DNA from: an uncultured Lachnospiraceae bacterium
Lineage (GTDB): Bacteria > Bacillota > Clostridia > Lachnospirales > Lachnospiraceae
NCBI GenBank assembly: GCA_904395885.1
Contig: CAJFOF010000038.1
Coordinates: forward strand, 1 to 50,523
DNA length: 50,523 nucleotides
Direction: 5' to 3'
The translations under genes were made by a program, and so were the position numbers. Every line of letters begins with the position of its first letter. Position 1 is the stretch's first letter. Positions 1 to 10,284 of the stretch are shown here, piece by piece. The notes under the pieces are model-generated. The model was given only the letters and a program-made list of their open reading frames with translations, made no database searches and was not told the origin of the DNA.

Positions 1-1449
1 CCCCGTTTCTCCGGTCTCCAGTTCTGTGTGAGGCTGTTCTTCCACCGACTCCGCTTCTTCCTCTGTCATCTGCTCCCTTGGGGACTCTGTCTCCCTGTCA
101 GACCAGGCAGGCGGCGTTACCTCTACCGGAATCCACCCTGCATCTTTCAGATAGATCTCCACCCAGGCATGAGCCTGTCCGTCCGTAAGGACAGCCCGGT
201 ACAGCCCGTCCTCGCTTTCCTCAAATTCTTCCGGCTGAACAGAGTAACCGGCAGCATATCTGGCCGGAATCCCATACAGGCGATATAAGAGCGTGGCCGC
301 TGTTGCAAAATGCTGGCAGTATCCCTGGCCTCCCTCAAGCAAAAAGTATTCTGCCACTTCTTCCCCTAAAGGCATCATTCCCGGAGTCAGACTGTATGTG
401 GCATGGCTCCACAAAAACTCCCGGATATACTGTGTTATCTCCCCAGGGTCTGTCAGGGGCCGTTGGATTCCTGACCAGACGCGGTACTCCCTCTCAATAT
501 CGCGGTTCCAGGCGCTTCCATAGTCTCTTACCCATTCTTCCCATTGACCATAGTACAGCGCCTGATACTGGCGCTTCTCAAACTGGGTCGGAGGCATATA
601 ATAGCTATACCGATCATTCTCCCGGTTTCTATACCGCCAGTCATCATAGTAGACCGTCTCGTCTGCCGCCTCCCATCAATTCCCCAGATAGTTTCCAGCC
701 GTATAATTTTTAGGTATAACGTCTCCTGAGGCCGCTGCATTGCGGTCAATTCCAGCCGCTCTTCCCCTGTTGGGAGATTATTTCCCAAATTGATCCTGCC
801 GCTGTCACTGTGTATCACTCCTGCCATCCTCATCTGCTGAAGCACCTGCTGCTGCAGGAGAACCGACCCGTCAATCAGCTTTTCTCGATATGCCTGCGGA
901 ACCGCTCCTGCCAAAAACATGCACACACAAAAAACACCGGCCAGAACTTTCAGCCCGCCTTCCTCCGCGCGGCTGCTATCCGTTTCTCCTTGTGCGGTTT
1001 TATAACATCTGCATCCAATATAAGCTCCAAACAGCAGCAAAAATCCGGTCTCTTCTGTTTGGACGCCAAACAGGCGGCCCAGCAGAGCTCCGGCCGCTGC
1101 AGCACCGGCCAGACCGGCACCCAGCCGAAGGCGAACTGCAAACAGATAGACAAGGAGCGCCAGCAGCAAAATTCCCACTGCTTCTATGCCTGATAGTCTT
1201 CCGCTAAATACAACCCAAATCTCAATGATTCCGATCAGCGGCCAGATAACAATCCCAACCATTTTTCCGAAAACGCGAGATGACCAGACTCCGGTGCAGC
1301 ACAAAAGCAGTATTGCCAGGTGCACTGATCTCAGCTCCCCCTGGTTTCCGGGCAAATTAGGGAGCAGTAACAGACCGGTCGCCAGGCAGGCATAATTTAT
1401 GTATAAAAATAGCTGTCTCTGATACCGTTTCTCCTCTATATCTATTCAT
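1..1449 (-). pseudogene. Transglutaminase-domain membrane protein, disrupted and cut by the window edge
   Basis: A multi-pass hydrophobic N-terminal half is followed by a transglutaminase core with GYCQHFATA (catalytic Cys), AHAWVEIY (catalytic His) and GWIPVEVTPP, then an acidic linker that runs off the left edge. The family usually sits beside DUF58 genes and is thought to act in cell-surface proteolysis or crosslinking; DUF58 lies just upstream here. Three lesions are visible. The only ATG with a ribosome site (1447-1449, after GAGAGGGG) is out of frame with the membrane half, whose frame has no ATG/GTG/TTG until about 1355. A five-A run (T-run 707-711 on plus) shifts the frame in front of the transglutaminase core; a sixth A would restore it. 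An in-frame TGA (676-678) follows ten codons later. No other gene in the window shows such damage, so real decay is likelier than poor assembly. Confidence 0.75.
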
Positions 1450-1455
1450 CCCCTC

Positions 1456-2523
1456 TCACTCTGCTCCGGCTTCAAGCACTGGGGTGCCATCAGCATAGAG
1501 AGTCCCATCCCAGTCCAGCTTCAGGAGAACTGCATTTCCCGGCAAAGTTGCCTTCACCTGCATTTCCTCCTCTGAAGCCACTGTTCTTTCCTGCCCTTTC
1601 TCAATTTTTCTCAGTCCGATTTCCTTCATCAGGGCATCCATAGCCTCCTGATATTCCTCCGACTCAAGCAGCGAGTATTCCATCAGTTCTCCGTTTTCCG
1701 AAGATTTCCACATAAGCCTGATCTGCCAGGACTCCAAAAGGAATCCCCGAATCACAGCAGAGACCGTATCCAGAAAATCATTTATTTCTTTGGCATTCTT
1801 TTCTCCCCATCCGTCTCCTGCCGCCAGCAGTACCGCTGTACCTCCCTTTTCCCGATGATATTGCTTTACCATCAATTCCCCGTATCTGGCGCTTAGCTTC
1901 CAGTGGATCTGCCTCGGAGAGTCCCCTGGCCGATAGCCTCTCACCTGGTCCATCTCCGTCCCGTCCGGCCCTATTGAACGGTATCCGCTCTGGCCGCCTG
2001 ACAAACTGCCCAGATTCTGTCCGTCTAAACCAATATGATCTGTATTTGGCAGAATTGTCAGGCAGGTCTGACAATCCAGTCGGCGCTTCCAGGCAAATAA
2101 CCCCATGGGATCCCGAACTTTCATCCATGCCGCCCAGATCCGGATATTCCCACAATTTTCCGTCGGCAGACAAAATGCCTCCTCCGTCTGATCACCAGGC
2201 ATACAATTTCCTTTCACCTTTGTCCGTCCTTTTGTCTGAAAAAGACTATTATGCCATCGAATCGATGCACAGAGTCCAATCATGGGAATTCTCCCTCTGT
2301 TAGAAAGTCGGAGTACTCCCTCTGCTTCCTGTCCCCGCTCTTCAAAACCGTTCTTCACAAAAATCGTTCCGCTGATCTTATCTCTAAGATACAAAGAGAT
2401 CACAAACATACTGACAAATAAAAAGATCTGGATCAGCACAATAATCCCCAGTATTTCCATCTGATAAAGCCCTGCCAGATACCAGGTTACTGCAGAGAGG
2501 CCCAACCAGCACAATGCATTCAT
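1456..2523 (-). CDS. DUF58 domain protein
   Basis: About 355 residues. Two N-terminal hydrophobic segments are followed by a soluble part with the DUF58 signature: GYRPGDSPRQIHWKLSAR and then GELMVKQYHREKG around residues 200-230. DUF58 proteins have a von Willebrand-A-like fold and are normally encoded with a MoxR AAA ATPase and a transglutaminase; their biochemical role is not established. I chose the ATG at 2523 because GGAGAGGGGGAG precedes it and because the longer reading (to 2604) would run into the end of the upstream esterase gene. It lies 6 nt upstream of the broken transglutaminase gene and 32 nt downstream of the esterase gene, so the three form an operon. The usual MoxR gene is not next to it. 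Confidence 0.85.
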   Translation of the reverse strand: MNALCWLGLSAVTWYLAGLYQMEILGIIVLIQIFLFVSMFVISLYLRDKISGTIFVKNGFEERGQEAEGVLRLSNRGRIPMIGLCASIRWHNSLFQTKGRTKVKGNCMPGDQTEEAFCLPTENCGNIRIWAAWMKVRDPMGLFAWKRRLDCQTCLTILPNTDHIGLDGQNLGSLSGGQSGYRSIGPDGTEMDQVRGYRPGDSPRQIHWKLSARYGELMVKQYHREKGGTAVLLAAGDGWGEKNAKEINDFLDTVSAVIRGFLLESWQIRLMWKSSENGELMEYSLLESEEYQEAMDALMKEIGLRKIEKGQERTVASEEEMQVKATLPGNAVLLKLDWDGTLYADGTPVLEAGAE

Positions 2524-2555
2524 AAAGATCTCCCCCTCTCCAAATCGGATCTCTA

Positions 2556-3467
2556 TTATTGATGGTTTCCGAACAGCCACCCCATTACGGCGGCGTCTCT
2601 GCAAAACAATTGGCCGCCTCCGCCATGCTGGTTCGTCACACCTCCGGCCTCAAAGTAGGAAGCCGGCTTGATATCCAGCCGTACAAGTTCATCGATCTCA
2701 GCCTCAGAGAGGCCCTCTGCTTCGTAGCGACTCCTGATCTCCTGATAGGCCTGGCGAAATGGCTCGGCTCCGTAGTACTCATCAGATTCTCCTGTCACAA
2801 AGTAAACAGGGGTTCTTGCCTGTGTCAGCGCCTCATATCCGCCATCCCACTGAGAACTGCACATCAGCGCAGCCGTATAAAGGTCCGGCCGCTTGTCCAG
2901 TACCAGAGACAGGGTTTCCCCGCCTCCGGAATACCCATTGATATAGACTTGTTCCGGATCAATATTATAATGTTCCAGAAAGTACTCCGTCAGCCCAATC
3001 GTCTTGTCAGCGGAGGTCTCTCCCCAGTCCTCCAACTGCGGGGCAGCTACAATCATCTCATCCTTGTAGTTCCTCGCTTCAAAGGCAAATTCTTCTGTCT
3101 GAATATTGACTCCTGCTCCTTGAAAATAAAGGCCTTGATATCCCGGCAGAGTGATGTACAGGCTGTAAGCCTCACTTCCGTCGTAACTTTCCGGTATGTA
3201 GATGCAGTAATGGATATCCCCAAGTTCACGGGAATGGAGCACACTGTCCACCACAAAATCCCGGTAAGTTTCCGTTCCGTCGGTCACTTCATCCGACCGC
3301 GCCTCTGGGGCAGCCGTTCCATCTGATTCCGCTCCAACTTCCGTATGTTCCGACTGACTCTGAGCCTGAACAGTGGCTTCAGGCTGACGGGCGCAGGCCC
3401 ACAGACCTATTATTGTTATCGCTGCAAACAGCTCGATTCTGGTCTTTCTCATCTCTTTCTGTCCCAT
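2556..3467 (-). CDS. Exported alpha/beta-hydrolase (esterase/PHB-depolymerase-like), probable lipoprotein
   Basis: 303 residues starting at an ATG preceded by AAAGGAG. The N-terminus has basic residues, a hydrophobic stretch and IGLWACARQ, a lipobox-like site with an unusual Trp, followed by an acidic Ser/Thr/Glu-rich linker to about residue 65. The hydrolase core shows GYSGGGETL (nucleophile Ser, near residue 180), TGESDEYYG (likely acid Asp) and NQHGGGG (likely His), the pattern of LpqC/poly-3-hydroxybutyrate-depolymerase-type esterases. The natural substrate cannot be told from sequence. It is the first gene of the operon with DUF58 and the transglutaminase remnant, in the place where a MoxR ATPase is commonly found. 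Confidence 0.75.
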   Translation of the reverse strand: MGQKEMRKTRIELFAAITIIGLWACARQPEATVQAQSQSEHTEVGAESDGTAAPEARSDEVTDGTETYRDFVVDSVLHSRELGDIHYCIYIPESYDGSEAYSLYITLPGYQGLYFQGAGVNIQTEEFAFEARNYKDEMIVAAPQLEDWGETSADKTIGLTEYFLEHYNIDPEQVYINGYSGGGETLSLVLDKRPDLYTAALMCSSQWDGGYEALTQARTPVYFVTGESDEYYGAEPFRQAYQEIRSRYEAEGLSEAEIDELVRLDIKPASYFEAGGVTNQHGGGGQLFCRDAAVMGWLFGNHQ

Positions 3468-3570
3468 TCTCCTTTTCCCGGATTTGTCTCCGTATACGGC
3501 CTGCAGAATAGCTCTGCATTTTTCAAGATGATTTCAGATTTCGATATTACTACTACCTCTATTTTAAATA

Positions 3571-3576
3571 ATTATA
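3571..3576 (-). promoter_or_regulatory. Extended -10 promoter candidate for the esterase-DUF58 operon
   Basis: On the minus strand TTGCTATAAT supplies an extended -10 (TG-C-TATAAT) about 100 nt upstream of the esterase start. No good -35 box is visible at 16-18 nt, which is usual for extended -10 promoters. It faces away from the MATE promoter in the same divergent spacer (3468-3748), which otherwise shows only AT-rich sequence. Confidence 0.45.
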
Positions 3577-3697
3577 GCAATCCGTCTGAAAAAACAGAAC
3601 CCACCAATCAGTTTGTTGGTATAAACCTCAAGGTTTCGGCGAATTTTCTATTAGAATTCTTTTTGTATAAAATCTTCCCCCAATGTTAAAAAGGTGT

Positions 3698-3703
3698 TAC
3701 AAT
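3698..3703 (+). promoter_or_regulatory. Extended -10 promoter candidate for the MATE gene
   Basis: TGTTACAAT provides an extended -10 (TG-T-TACAAT) about 45 nt upstream of the chosen ATG; the region just upstream is AT-rich with no clear -35. The short implied leader contains GAGGGG as the ribosome binding site. Confidence 0.4.
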
Positions 3704-3748
3704 ATAAGAAGTTTACATTTAAAGAAATTGCTGAGGGGTGGGATACAA

Positions 3749-5134
3749 ATGAAAAATCATCAGACACAAGAAGAGCGCCATGAGATGCTGGTAAATGGTC
3801 CAATCGAGACCGTCATTCCCAAGCTGGCAATTCCGACTATTATCAGCATGATGGTCAGCTCAATCTATAATACGGCCGACACCTTTTTTGTCAGCCAGAT
3901 CGGCACCAGCGCTTCCGGAGCTGTAGGCGTTATTTTTTCGGCCATGGCAATCATCCAGGCCCTTTCTTTTATGATCGGTATGGGCAGTGGCAACTACATG
4001 GCCCGCACCTTCGGAGCCGGCAATCAGGAATTGGGCGAAAAAATTGCCTCGACCGGATTTTTTACCGGATTGATCCTGGGTACCCTGATCGCAATCATTG
4101 GAGTCAGCAATATCGAAGAAATCGTAATGCTTCTGGGTTCCACTGAAACAATCAAGCCTTATGCCGTAGATTATGCCCAGTATATTTTCCTGGCAACACC
4201 GTTTATGATGTGTTCTTTTATTATGAATAATCTTCTCCGCCTTCAGGGACTCGCCATGTACGCTATGGTAGGAATCACCACTGGCGGGATTTTAAATATT
4301 TTTCTTGATCCTCTTTTTATATTTACATTCGATCTGGGTACCGCCGGGGCCGCCATTGCCACAGGGCTATCTCAGTTCGTCAGTTTCTGTATCCTGCTGG
4401 CCCAGTGTAATTTGAGAAAAGACTGTGTTACGATTCGCTTTCGCAACTTTCTTCCCAAACCGTCCATCTATAAAAACATTATCTTCGGTGGTCTTCCGTC
4501 CCTGGGACGTCAGGGAATGGCATCCCTTTCCAGTATTGTCCTCAATGTTACTGCCCGGCCTTATGGAGACGCAGCGATTGCAGCTATGGCCATCGTAAGC
4601 AAATGCACTATACTGCTGAACTCTGTTATGGTCGGGTTCGGTCAGGGCTTCCAGCCGGTGTGCGCTTTTTCTTACGGAGCGCATAAGTACAGCCGTGTGA
4701 AAAAATCCTTCTGGTTCTGCGTCAAAGTCAGCACTATTTTCCTCTTGGTTCTCAGTGCCACTATTTTCCTTTTTTCCAGCCATGTCATCGAACTGTTCCG
4801 AAAAGATGACGCCGCAGTTATTGCCATCGGTACTCTGGCCCTCAGGCTGCAGATCTGTACAGTACCTTTAAATGGATTTTTTACCATGTCCAATATGTGT
4901 ACTCAATCCGTCGGCTACGGAATCCGGGCTACTATTCTCTCCATGTCCAGACAGGGAATCTTTCTCATCCCCATCTTAATTATAGCATCTCACGTCTGGG
5001 GGCTTTTGGGTATCCAGGCCGCCCAGCCCATATCTGACATCTGTACGTTCTTTTTGAGCATTGTGATCATGCGTGGGGTTCTGAAAGATCTGGATCGCCA
5101 GGATTTTCAGGAAAATCCTGCAAGGCAGAATTAG
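3749..5134 (+). CDS. MATE family multidrug/cation antiporter
   Basis: 461 residues with about twelve hydrophobic segments arranged as two six-helix halves, typical of MATE exporters, which use H+ or Na+ gradients to expel cationic drugs or metabolites. Recognisable family stretches are IPTIISMMVSSIYNTADT near residue 35 and GLPSLGRQGMASL near the start of the second half. I start at ATG 3749 (MKNHQ) because GAGGGGTGGG precedes it; the open frame runs 22 codons further upstream without a ribosome site. The length agrees with the family (about 450-460). The substrate is not predictable. The gene stands alone and converges on the gene at 5200-5949. Confidence 0.9.
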   Translation: MKNHQTQEERHEMLVNGPIETVIPKLAIPTIISMMVSSIYNTADTFFVSQIGTSASGAVGVIFSAMAIIQALSFMIGMGSGNYMARTFGAGNQELGEKIASTGFFTGLILGTLIAIIGVSNIEEIVMLLGSTETIKPYAVDYAQYIFLATPFMMCSFIMNNLLRLQGLAMYAMVGITTGGILNIFLDPLFIFTFDLGTAGAAIATGLSQFVSFCILLAQCNLRKDCVTIRFRNFLPKPSIYKNIIFGGLPSLGRQGMASLSSIVLNVTARPYGDAAIAAMAIVSKCTILLNSVMVGFGQGFQPVCAFSYGAHKYSRVKKSFWFCVKVSTIFLLVLSATIFLFSSHVIELFRKDDAAVIAIGTLALRLQICTVPLNGFFTMSNMCTQSVGYGIRATILSMSRQGIFLIPILIIASHVWGLLGIQAAQPISDICTFFLSIVIMRGVLKDLDRQDFQENPARQN

Positions 5135-5140
5135 CACAAC

Positions 5141-5178
5141 AAAAAAGCGGCAGATGCACTGTTTTAGCTGCATCTGCC
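5141..5178 (-). terminator. Rho-independent terminator between convergent genes
   Basis: GGCAGATGCA at 5149-5158 pairs perfectly with TGCATCTGCC at 5169-5178 around a 10-nt loop. On the minus strand the stem is followed by GCTTTTTT, so it mainly terminates the secreted-protein gene at 5200-5949; on the plus strand there is no U-tract. Confidence 0.8.
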
Positions 5179-5199
5179 CCCACTTGCGAAAGATAAACG

Positions 5200-5949
5200 T
5201 TATTGACCGATTACCCGGTTCACATTCCGCTCCGGTGCAATCTGCATATAAGGGTAAATTTGGTGGTATCCATCCTTTCCCACCGGTTGAGAAGAGTATT
5301 TTTGGTTCATTTCCTGCCAAAGGGGATTCTCCTTATCTATGGTCACATTGGACCGATACCGCTCTTCTCCTTCCGGAAACCAGTGGCCCGTAGATACGTC
5401 GTATAAATTCGCTGTTACCCGAAATTCCGTCCCGTCTTTTCTGCAGAACCGGATAACGCTTTTGGATCCCTCAAGGCTTCTCTTAACCATGCCCTCGCTG
5501 ATCTCCATATTGCATACCATCCGCCAGACTGCCTCAATATCTTCCGGATCTGTAATCTCCATCTTCTCTGTTGAAGTCGGATGGGGAATGATATACCATT
5601 CCACCCGTTCCACCTCATCTGCCAAGAAATCCATGCCGAGCATCGTCTTTGCATCCGGAATCCATGCGCCGGAATGATCTACATAGTATCCGTCCGGTGT
5701 GATGCAGCCCATATACAGCCATCCGCTCTCATCAAAGCAGTAGCACTGGCCGTCGATCCAGAGCCACTCTCCGGCGGCATAGCTTTCATCTTCCTTCACG
5801 TAGCGCCAGGTTCCCCCTGAATGCTCCTCCCATCCTGCAGCGGCATATGCTGTCTCGCCCCCGAAGGCTCCCGCCAGAAGGATAACCGTAAGCGCTGCGC
5901 CAGAAACCTTCTTACAGATGCCTGAAGTCTTTTTGCCTGCTCTCTTCAT
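5200..5949 (-). CDS. Secreted protein with cell-wall-binding-like repeats, function unknown
   Basis: About 249 residues from ATG 5949, which follows GGGGGAGATAG; the upstream extension lacks a ribosome site. A signal peptide (basic start, hydrophobic VILLAGAFGG, AYAAA cleavage region) is followed by Trp/Gly/Tyr-rich segments such as GTWRYVKEDE, AGEWLWIDGQCYCFDESGWL and DGYYVDHSGAW, which resemble choline-binding/cell-wall-binding repeats. The C-terminal 150 residues look like a small folded domain that I do not recognise. It is probably attached to or near the wall. The 137-nt gap to mfd upstream has an imperfect AT-rich inverted repeat at 6015-6036 but no clear promoter. Confidence 0.6.
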   Translation of the reverse strand: MKRAGKKTSGICKKVSGAALTVILLAGAFGGETAYAAAGWEEHSGGTWRYVKEDESYAAGEWLWIDGQCYCFDESGWLYMGCITPDGYYVDHSGAWIPDAKTMLGMDFLADEVERVEWYIIPHPTSTEKMEITDPEDIEAVWRMVCNMEISEGMVKRSLEGSKSVIRFCRKDGTEFRVTANLYDVSTGHWFPEGEERYRSNVTIDKENPLWQEMNQKYSSQPVGKDGYHQIYPYMQIAPERNVNRVIGQ

Positions 5950-6086
5950 TTTTCTATCTCCCCCTACTCGCAAAAGCCGGTATTTGGCAATCCCGACATA
6001 TTCTTTCTGCTCGCTTCTGATTTTATAATATCAGAATCAAAGGGAGAAATCCTTACAAAAACCCTAAATATATCTTTCAAATTCGC

Positions 6087-9000
6087 CTATTTATTTTTCT
6101 GAGGAACCATCTTCTGAAGTTCCGTTAAAATTTCTTTGGCTTTTTCCATCATGGCACTGCTGTCCTGATTCTTTTTGTTCGTCTCCTGATACAGGAAATA
6201 GGGCTCATCACCCATATGGAACTTCAGTTTGCCTTTGTGGGCCTCAACCAACGGGGGAATTCCCGCTCCATTGATATTGGCCTTTGGATACATGGAAAGG
6301 CGAATCTCCTGACGGTTTATGGAAACCTCCGTCACATACGCACTGTGGGCAATCCCTTTCAGAGCGGCAATCCGCAGCAGATTTTCCACTGCCCTGGGAA
6401 TTTCTCCGAAGCGGTCCATCAGCTCATCCTGCATATCCATATACTCTTCTTCATTTTCAATCGTTGATATCCTCTTATAAATATCCAACTTCTGATATTC
6501 GTTTTTGATATACGACGGCGGAATGTATGCATTGATATCGCACTCCACCACTGTCTCGTAGGCATCCTCCTCTTTGTCCAGTCCCTGTATCGCGCGAACC
6601 GCCTGGTTCAGCAGCTTGCAGTACAGATCGTAACCCACAGCTTCCATATGGCCGTGCTGTTCTGCTCCTAAAACGTTCCCGGCTCCCCGAATCTCCAGAT
6701 CCCGCATAGCGATCTTAATGCCAGAACCCAACTCTGTAAATTCCCGGATTGCCTGGAGCCTTTTCTCTGCTTCCTCTTTCAGCATTTTATCTCTTTTATA
6801 CATAAAAAACGCGTAAGCCGTCCGATTTGACCGCCCTACCCGGCCTCTGAGCTGGTAGAGCTGGGAAAGCCCCATATGATCGGCGTCATGGACAATCATT
6901 GTGTTGGCATTGGGGATATCCAGACCGGTTTCAATGATTGTTGTGGAAACAAGCACATCAATATCCCCGTTGACAAAATCCAGCATGATCTTCTCCAGCT
7001 CGTGCTCTCTCATCTGTCCGTGGGCAAAGACAACCGATGCCTCCGGCACCAGAGCCGCAATGCGGTTTGCCACCTCGACAATATCGTTTACCCGATTATA
7101 AACGTAATATACCTGGCCGCCCCGCGCCATTTCCCGATGTATCGCCTCCCGAACCATTTCTTCATTGTATTCCATCACATAGGTCTGAATCGGAATCCGG
7201 TCTACCGGCGGTTCTTCCAGCACGCTCATATCCCGGATACCTGCCAGGCTCATATGAAGGGTTCTGGGAATCGGAGTTGCCGTCAAAGTCAGGACATCAA
7301 TATTTTTCTTTAATTGTTTAATCTTTTCCTTATGTGTAACTCCAAACCGCTGCTCTTCGTCAATAATCAGAAGCCCAAGGTCTTTAAATACTACGTCGGC
7401 GGAAAGCACTCTGTGTGTTCCAATCAGCACATCCACCAGCCCCTTTTTTAAATCCTCCAGGGTCTTTTTCTGCTGTGCCGGCGTCCGGAACCGGGAGAGC
7501 ATATCCACCCGGACAGGAAAATCTTTCATCCTCTGGACAAATGTATTGTAATGCTGCTGGGCCAGGATAGTAGTCGGCACCAGATATACCACCTGTTTGC
7601 TCTCCTGAACAGCTTTAAACGCTGCCCGGAGCGCGATCTCAGTCTTTCCAAATCCCACATCCCCACAGATCAGGCGGTCCATAATCTTGCGGCTCTCCAT
7701 ATCCGCCTTCGTCGCCTCAATTGCTTCCAGCTGATCTTCCGTTTCTTCGTACGGAAACAGCTCTTCAAATTCTTTCTGCCAGACTGTATCCGGGCCGCAC
7801 TGAAATCCGGAATCTGACTGTCGGGCTGCATACAACTGAACCAAATCCTTCGCGATCTGCTGAACCGCCCCCTTTACGCGGGTCTTCGTTTTGGTCCATT
7901 CTCCGCCTCCCAGCTTATTCAGCTTTGACTTTTTGGCTTCCGCCCCGGCATATTTCTGGATTCCCTCTAAGCGGGTAGCCGGCAGATACAGATTGCCGCC
8001 GTCCCCGTACTCGATCTTGATATAATCCTTAACCACATGGTCCTGTTCAATTTTTTCAATTCCCCGGTAGATTCCCACACCATGGTCCTCGTGAACCACG
8101 TAATCTCCCACGGACAGTTCGGAAAAGCTCTGAATTTTCTTTCCCTGATAGGATGTTTTCTTTCTCTTGCGCTTCTTTTTCTCAACGCCGAACATGTCCC
8201 CTTCTGTGATTACTACGAACTTAATCAGCGGGTACTCGAACCCTCTGTGAAGATTTCCGTAGACTACCAGAATCTCTCCCGGGCGAACTGTGTTCTCATT
8301 TTGATTCTCGTCCGGGCAGTAGGCCTTCAGGCCGTATTCCCTCAGGTCTCCTGCCAGGCGGCTTGCCCTGGTTCTGGATGCAGACAGAAGAACAACCCGG
8401 TATCCGTCCTTTTTCCACCGGGTAAGATCCTTGATCAGCATTTCAAAACTGTTTTGATAAGAATTGACATTCTTTACTGTAAAGCCAAATTTTTCGTGGA
8501 CGGTCATCCCCGGCAGGTTCTGATCCAATCCGGTCAGATATACCGTTCTGTTTGTCTGACTTCTGGCCAGAATCTCTCTGGCAGGGTACAAAAGCTCCGT
8601 CTGGCCGGGCAAAAGATATCCTTTTTCCAGACGCTGAACCATACTTTCTCTGAATTCCGCTTCTACGGTTTCCCCTTTTTCCTTTAAGCGCAGAGGTTCA
8701 TCTAAAAAAATCAATCCCTTTTCATCTAAAAAGTAATCCAGAAAAGACACTGTATCCGTGTAAAAGTATTTAATGTATCCGTCCAGACCGTGAAGCTTCC
8801 AGCCTTCTTTGATCCCCTCTGTCAGTTCTCCGATGATGCCGCGGATTCTGCTGGCTTCTTCGATCTTTCTCTGTCCTCTCAGAGCTTTTTCATAGGAAGC
8901 CGCCTCTTTCTCCAGTCGCTCTATCCCCGCTGACAAATTCTCCTGATCCACTGCCACCTCTGCAGCCGGATAGATAGAAATTTCATCCAACTGCTCAATG

Positions 9001-9623
9001 GAGCGCTGGCTCTCCAAATCAAAGGTGCGGATCGAATCCACCTCATCGTCCCAAAGCTCAATCCGCACTGGCGTCTCTTCCGTCAGGGGAAACACATCAA
9101 TAATTCCTCCCCGGATCGAGAACTGCCCCATTCCATCCACCTGGACCATATTTTCGTATCCCAGAGCAGTCAGGGCTTTTCTCCACTTATGGAGATCGAT
9201 GGTTTCCCCGGCCTTAACTGTCAGCACCTGCCCCGCCAGATTTTCCAATGGTATCAAATGATCCATCAGACCGTCCACAGTGGTAATCACGATTCCCTCC
9301 GGTTCCTCCAGAAGCCGGCGCAGCACTGCAAGCCGCTCTCTGACCATCAGGTTCCCGTGAATATCTGCACTAAAGAACAGCAGATCTTTTGCCGGATACA
9401 GCCAGACATTGGAGGTGAAATTCTTAAAATCGTCGTACAGCTCTCTTGCTCTGGTCTCATCATAAGTCACTACCAGCTTCCAGGAGTAGGGTGTCCCCAG
9501 TTCATACATAAGCTGAACCTTCTGGGAATCCATACACCCTGTAGCCTGTACAGGGCCTTTTTCCCTTTTTAAGGCTTCCTGCAGATCTTCGTATTCTTTC
9601 AGTTCTACTAATGGATTATTCAT
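6087..9623 (-). CDS. mfd: Transcription-repair coupling factor Mfd
   Basis: 1178 residues. Mfd removes RNA polymerase stalled at DNA lesions and recruits UvrA. In order: UvrB-like N-terminal modules; a CarD-like RNA-polymerase-interaction domain near residues 495-560 ([19 protein letters not shown]); a helicase core with [10 protein letters not shown] (Walker A), [10 protein letters not shown] (DEEQ box), [11 protein letters not shown] (motif III) and [11 protein letters not shown] (motif VI); and the C-terminal TRCF domain. Start: ATG 9623 has AGGAG at a good distance; the GTG at 9629 lies too close to it. It is translationally coupled to pth, whose stop lies 3 nt upstream of the ATG, the common pth-mfd arrangement of Firmicutes. 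Confidence 0.97.
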   Translation of the reverse strand: MNNPLVELKEYEDLQEALKREKGPVQATGCMDSQKVQLMYELGTPYSWKLVVTYDETRARELYDDFKNFTSNVWLYPAKDLLFFSADIHGNLMVRERLAVLRRLLEEPEGIVITTVDGLMDHLIPLENLAGQVLTVKAGETIDLHKWRKALTALGYENMVQVDGMGQFSIRGGIIDVFPLTEETPVRIELWDDEVDSIRTFDLESQRSIEQLDEISIYPAAEVAVDQENLSAGIERLEKEAASYEKALRGQRKIEEASRIRGIIGELTEGIKEGWKLHGLDGYIKYFYTDTVSFLDYFLDEKGLIFLDEPLRLKEKGETVEAEFRESMVQRLEKGYLLPGQTELLYPAREILARSQTNRTVYLTGLDQNLPGMTVHEKFGFTVKNVNSYQNSFEMLIKDLTRWKKDGYRVVLLSASRTRASRLAGDLREYGLKAYCPDENQNENTVRPGEILVVYGNLHRGFEYPLIKFVVITEGDMFGVEKKKRKRKKTSYQGKKIQSFSELSVGDYVVHEDHGVGIYRGIEKIEQDHVVKDYIKIEYGDGGNLYLPATRLEGIQKYAGAEAKKSKLNKLGGGEWTKTKTRVKGAVQQIAKDLVQLYAARQSDSGFQCGPDTVWQKEFEELFPYEETEDQLEAIEATKADMESRKIMDRLICGDVGFGKTEIALRAAFKAVQESKQVVYLVPTTILAQQHYNTFVQRMKDFPVRVDMLSRFRTPAQQKKTLEDLKKGLVDVLIGTHRVLSADVVFKDLGLLIIDEEQRFGVTHKEKIKQLKKNIDVLTLTATPIPRTLHMSLAGIRDMSVLEEPPVDRIPIQTYVMEYNEEMVREAIHREMARGGQVYYVYNRVNDIVEVANRIAALVPEASVVFAHGQMREHELEKIMLDFVNGDIDVLVSTTIIETGLDIPNANTMIVHDADHMGLSQLYQLRGRVGRSNRTAYAFFMYKRDKMLKEEAEKRLQAIREFTELGSGIKIAMRDLEIRGAGNVLGAEQHGHMEAVGYDLYCKLLNQAVRAIQGLDKEEDAYETVVECDINAYIPPSYIKNEYQKLDIYKRISTIENEEEYMDMQDELMDRFGEIPRAVENLLRIAALKGIAHSAYVTEVSINRQEIRLSMYPKANINGAGIPPLVEAHKGKLKFHMGDEPYFLYQETNKKNQDSSAMMEKAKEILTELQKMVPQKNK

Positions 9624-9625
9624 AC

Positions 9626-10201
9626 TCACTCCTGTGATTTCTTTGCATTATACCGGTTCATCGCTGCCTCCATCCCATCGAGAATGATTGACTGGGCCGC
9701 CTGTCCGGCTTCCTTCGCCGCATCCTCCATGATACGCCCTTCAACCTGTGAGAAACGCCCCAGAACGTAATCCGCCAGGTCCATTCGATCCGGTTTGGCT
9801 CCCACGCCTACCTTTATTCGCGGGAATTCCTGGGTTCCAAGGCAGGCAATAATGCTCTTGATCCCGTTATGTCCCCCTGCACTCCCCTTCTTTCTGATGC
9901 GGAGCTGTCCCGGATTCAGGCTAATATCATCATATATTACCATGATATGCTCCGGTTCCACCTTGTAGAAATCGGCAGCCGCCCGAATACTCTCCCCGCT
10001 TAAGTTCATGAACGTCTGGGGTTTGAGCAAAAGGACTCTTTCGCCGCCGATCACGCCTTTTCCGCAGAGCGCCTTATGCTTTCTTTCCTCCACCGCAACG
10101 CCAAGCTGGTCTGCCAAAGCGTCTAATGCCATAAAGCCCGCGTTGTGTCTGGTATTTTCGTACTGCCTTCCCGGATTTCCCAATCCCGCAATAATATACA
10201 T
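9626..10201 (-). CDS. pth: Peptidyl-tRNA hydrolase
   Basis: 191 residues, normal family length. Pth cleaves peptidyl-tRNA released from stalled ribosomes. Visible motifs: AGLGNPGRQYENTRHNAGF, with the catalytic His in TRHNAG, KPQTFMNLSG and GSAGGHNGIKSI. Start at ATG 10201 after GGAGG; the longer frame to 10243 has no ribosome site. Its end abuts mfd. An imperfect hairpin at 10252-10284 lies in the presumed leader. Confidence 0.96.
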   Translation of the reverse strand: MYIIAGLGNPGRQYENTRHNAGFMALDALADQLGVAVEERKHKALCGKGVIGGERVLLLKPQTFMNLSGESIRAAADFYKVEPEHIMVIYDDISLNPGQLRIRKKGSAGGHNGIKSIIACLGTQEFPRIKVGVGAKPDRMDLADYVLGRFSQVEGRIMEDAAKEAGQAAQSIILDGMEAAMNRYNAKKSQE

Positions 10202-10251
10202 GATTTTGCCTCCATTCCTGTTTCCTTCGGTATTTTTACCCACGCCACAAA

Positions 10252-10284
10252 AGCGCTAGATTCACCGCCTGGGAATCTAACGCT
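10252..10284. other. Imperfect hairpin in the pth/ECF divergent spacer
   Basis: AGCGCTAGATTC pairs with GAATCTAACGCT around a 9-nt loop, with one C.A mismatch. On the minus strand it is followed by CTTTTG. It could be an attenuator in the pth leader or a chance structure. The rest of the spacer (10285-10494) is AT-rich; a second weak hairpin (CCAG...CTGG, about 10376-10410) precedes the ECF gene, and I recognise no known riboswitch there. Confidence 0.3.

Noticed and set aside
2559..3326. 255-codon plus-strand open frame
   Set aside because: It is the complement of the esterase gene, with no ribosome site and no family resemblance.
8037..8687. 216-codon plus-strand open frame inside mfd
   Set aside because: It lies antisense to conserved Mfd domains; the composition is that of an antisense shadow.
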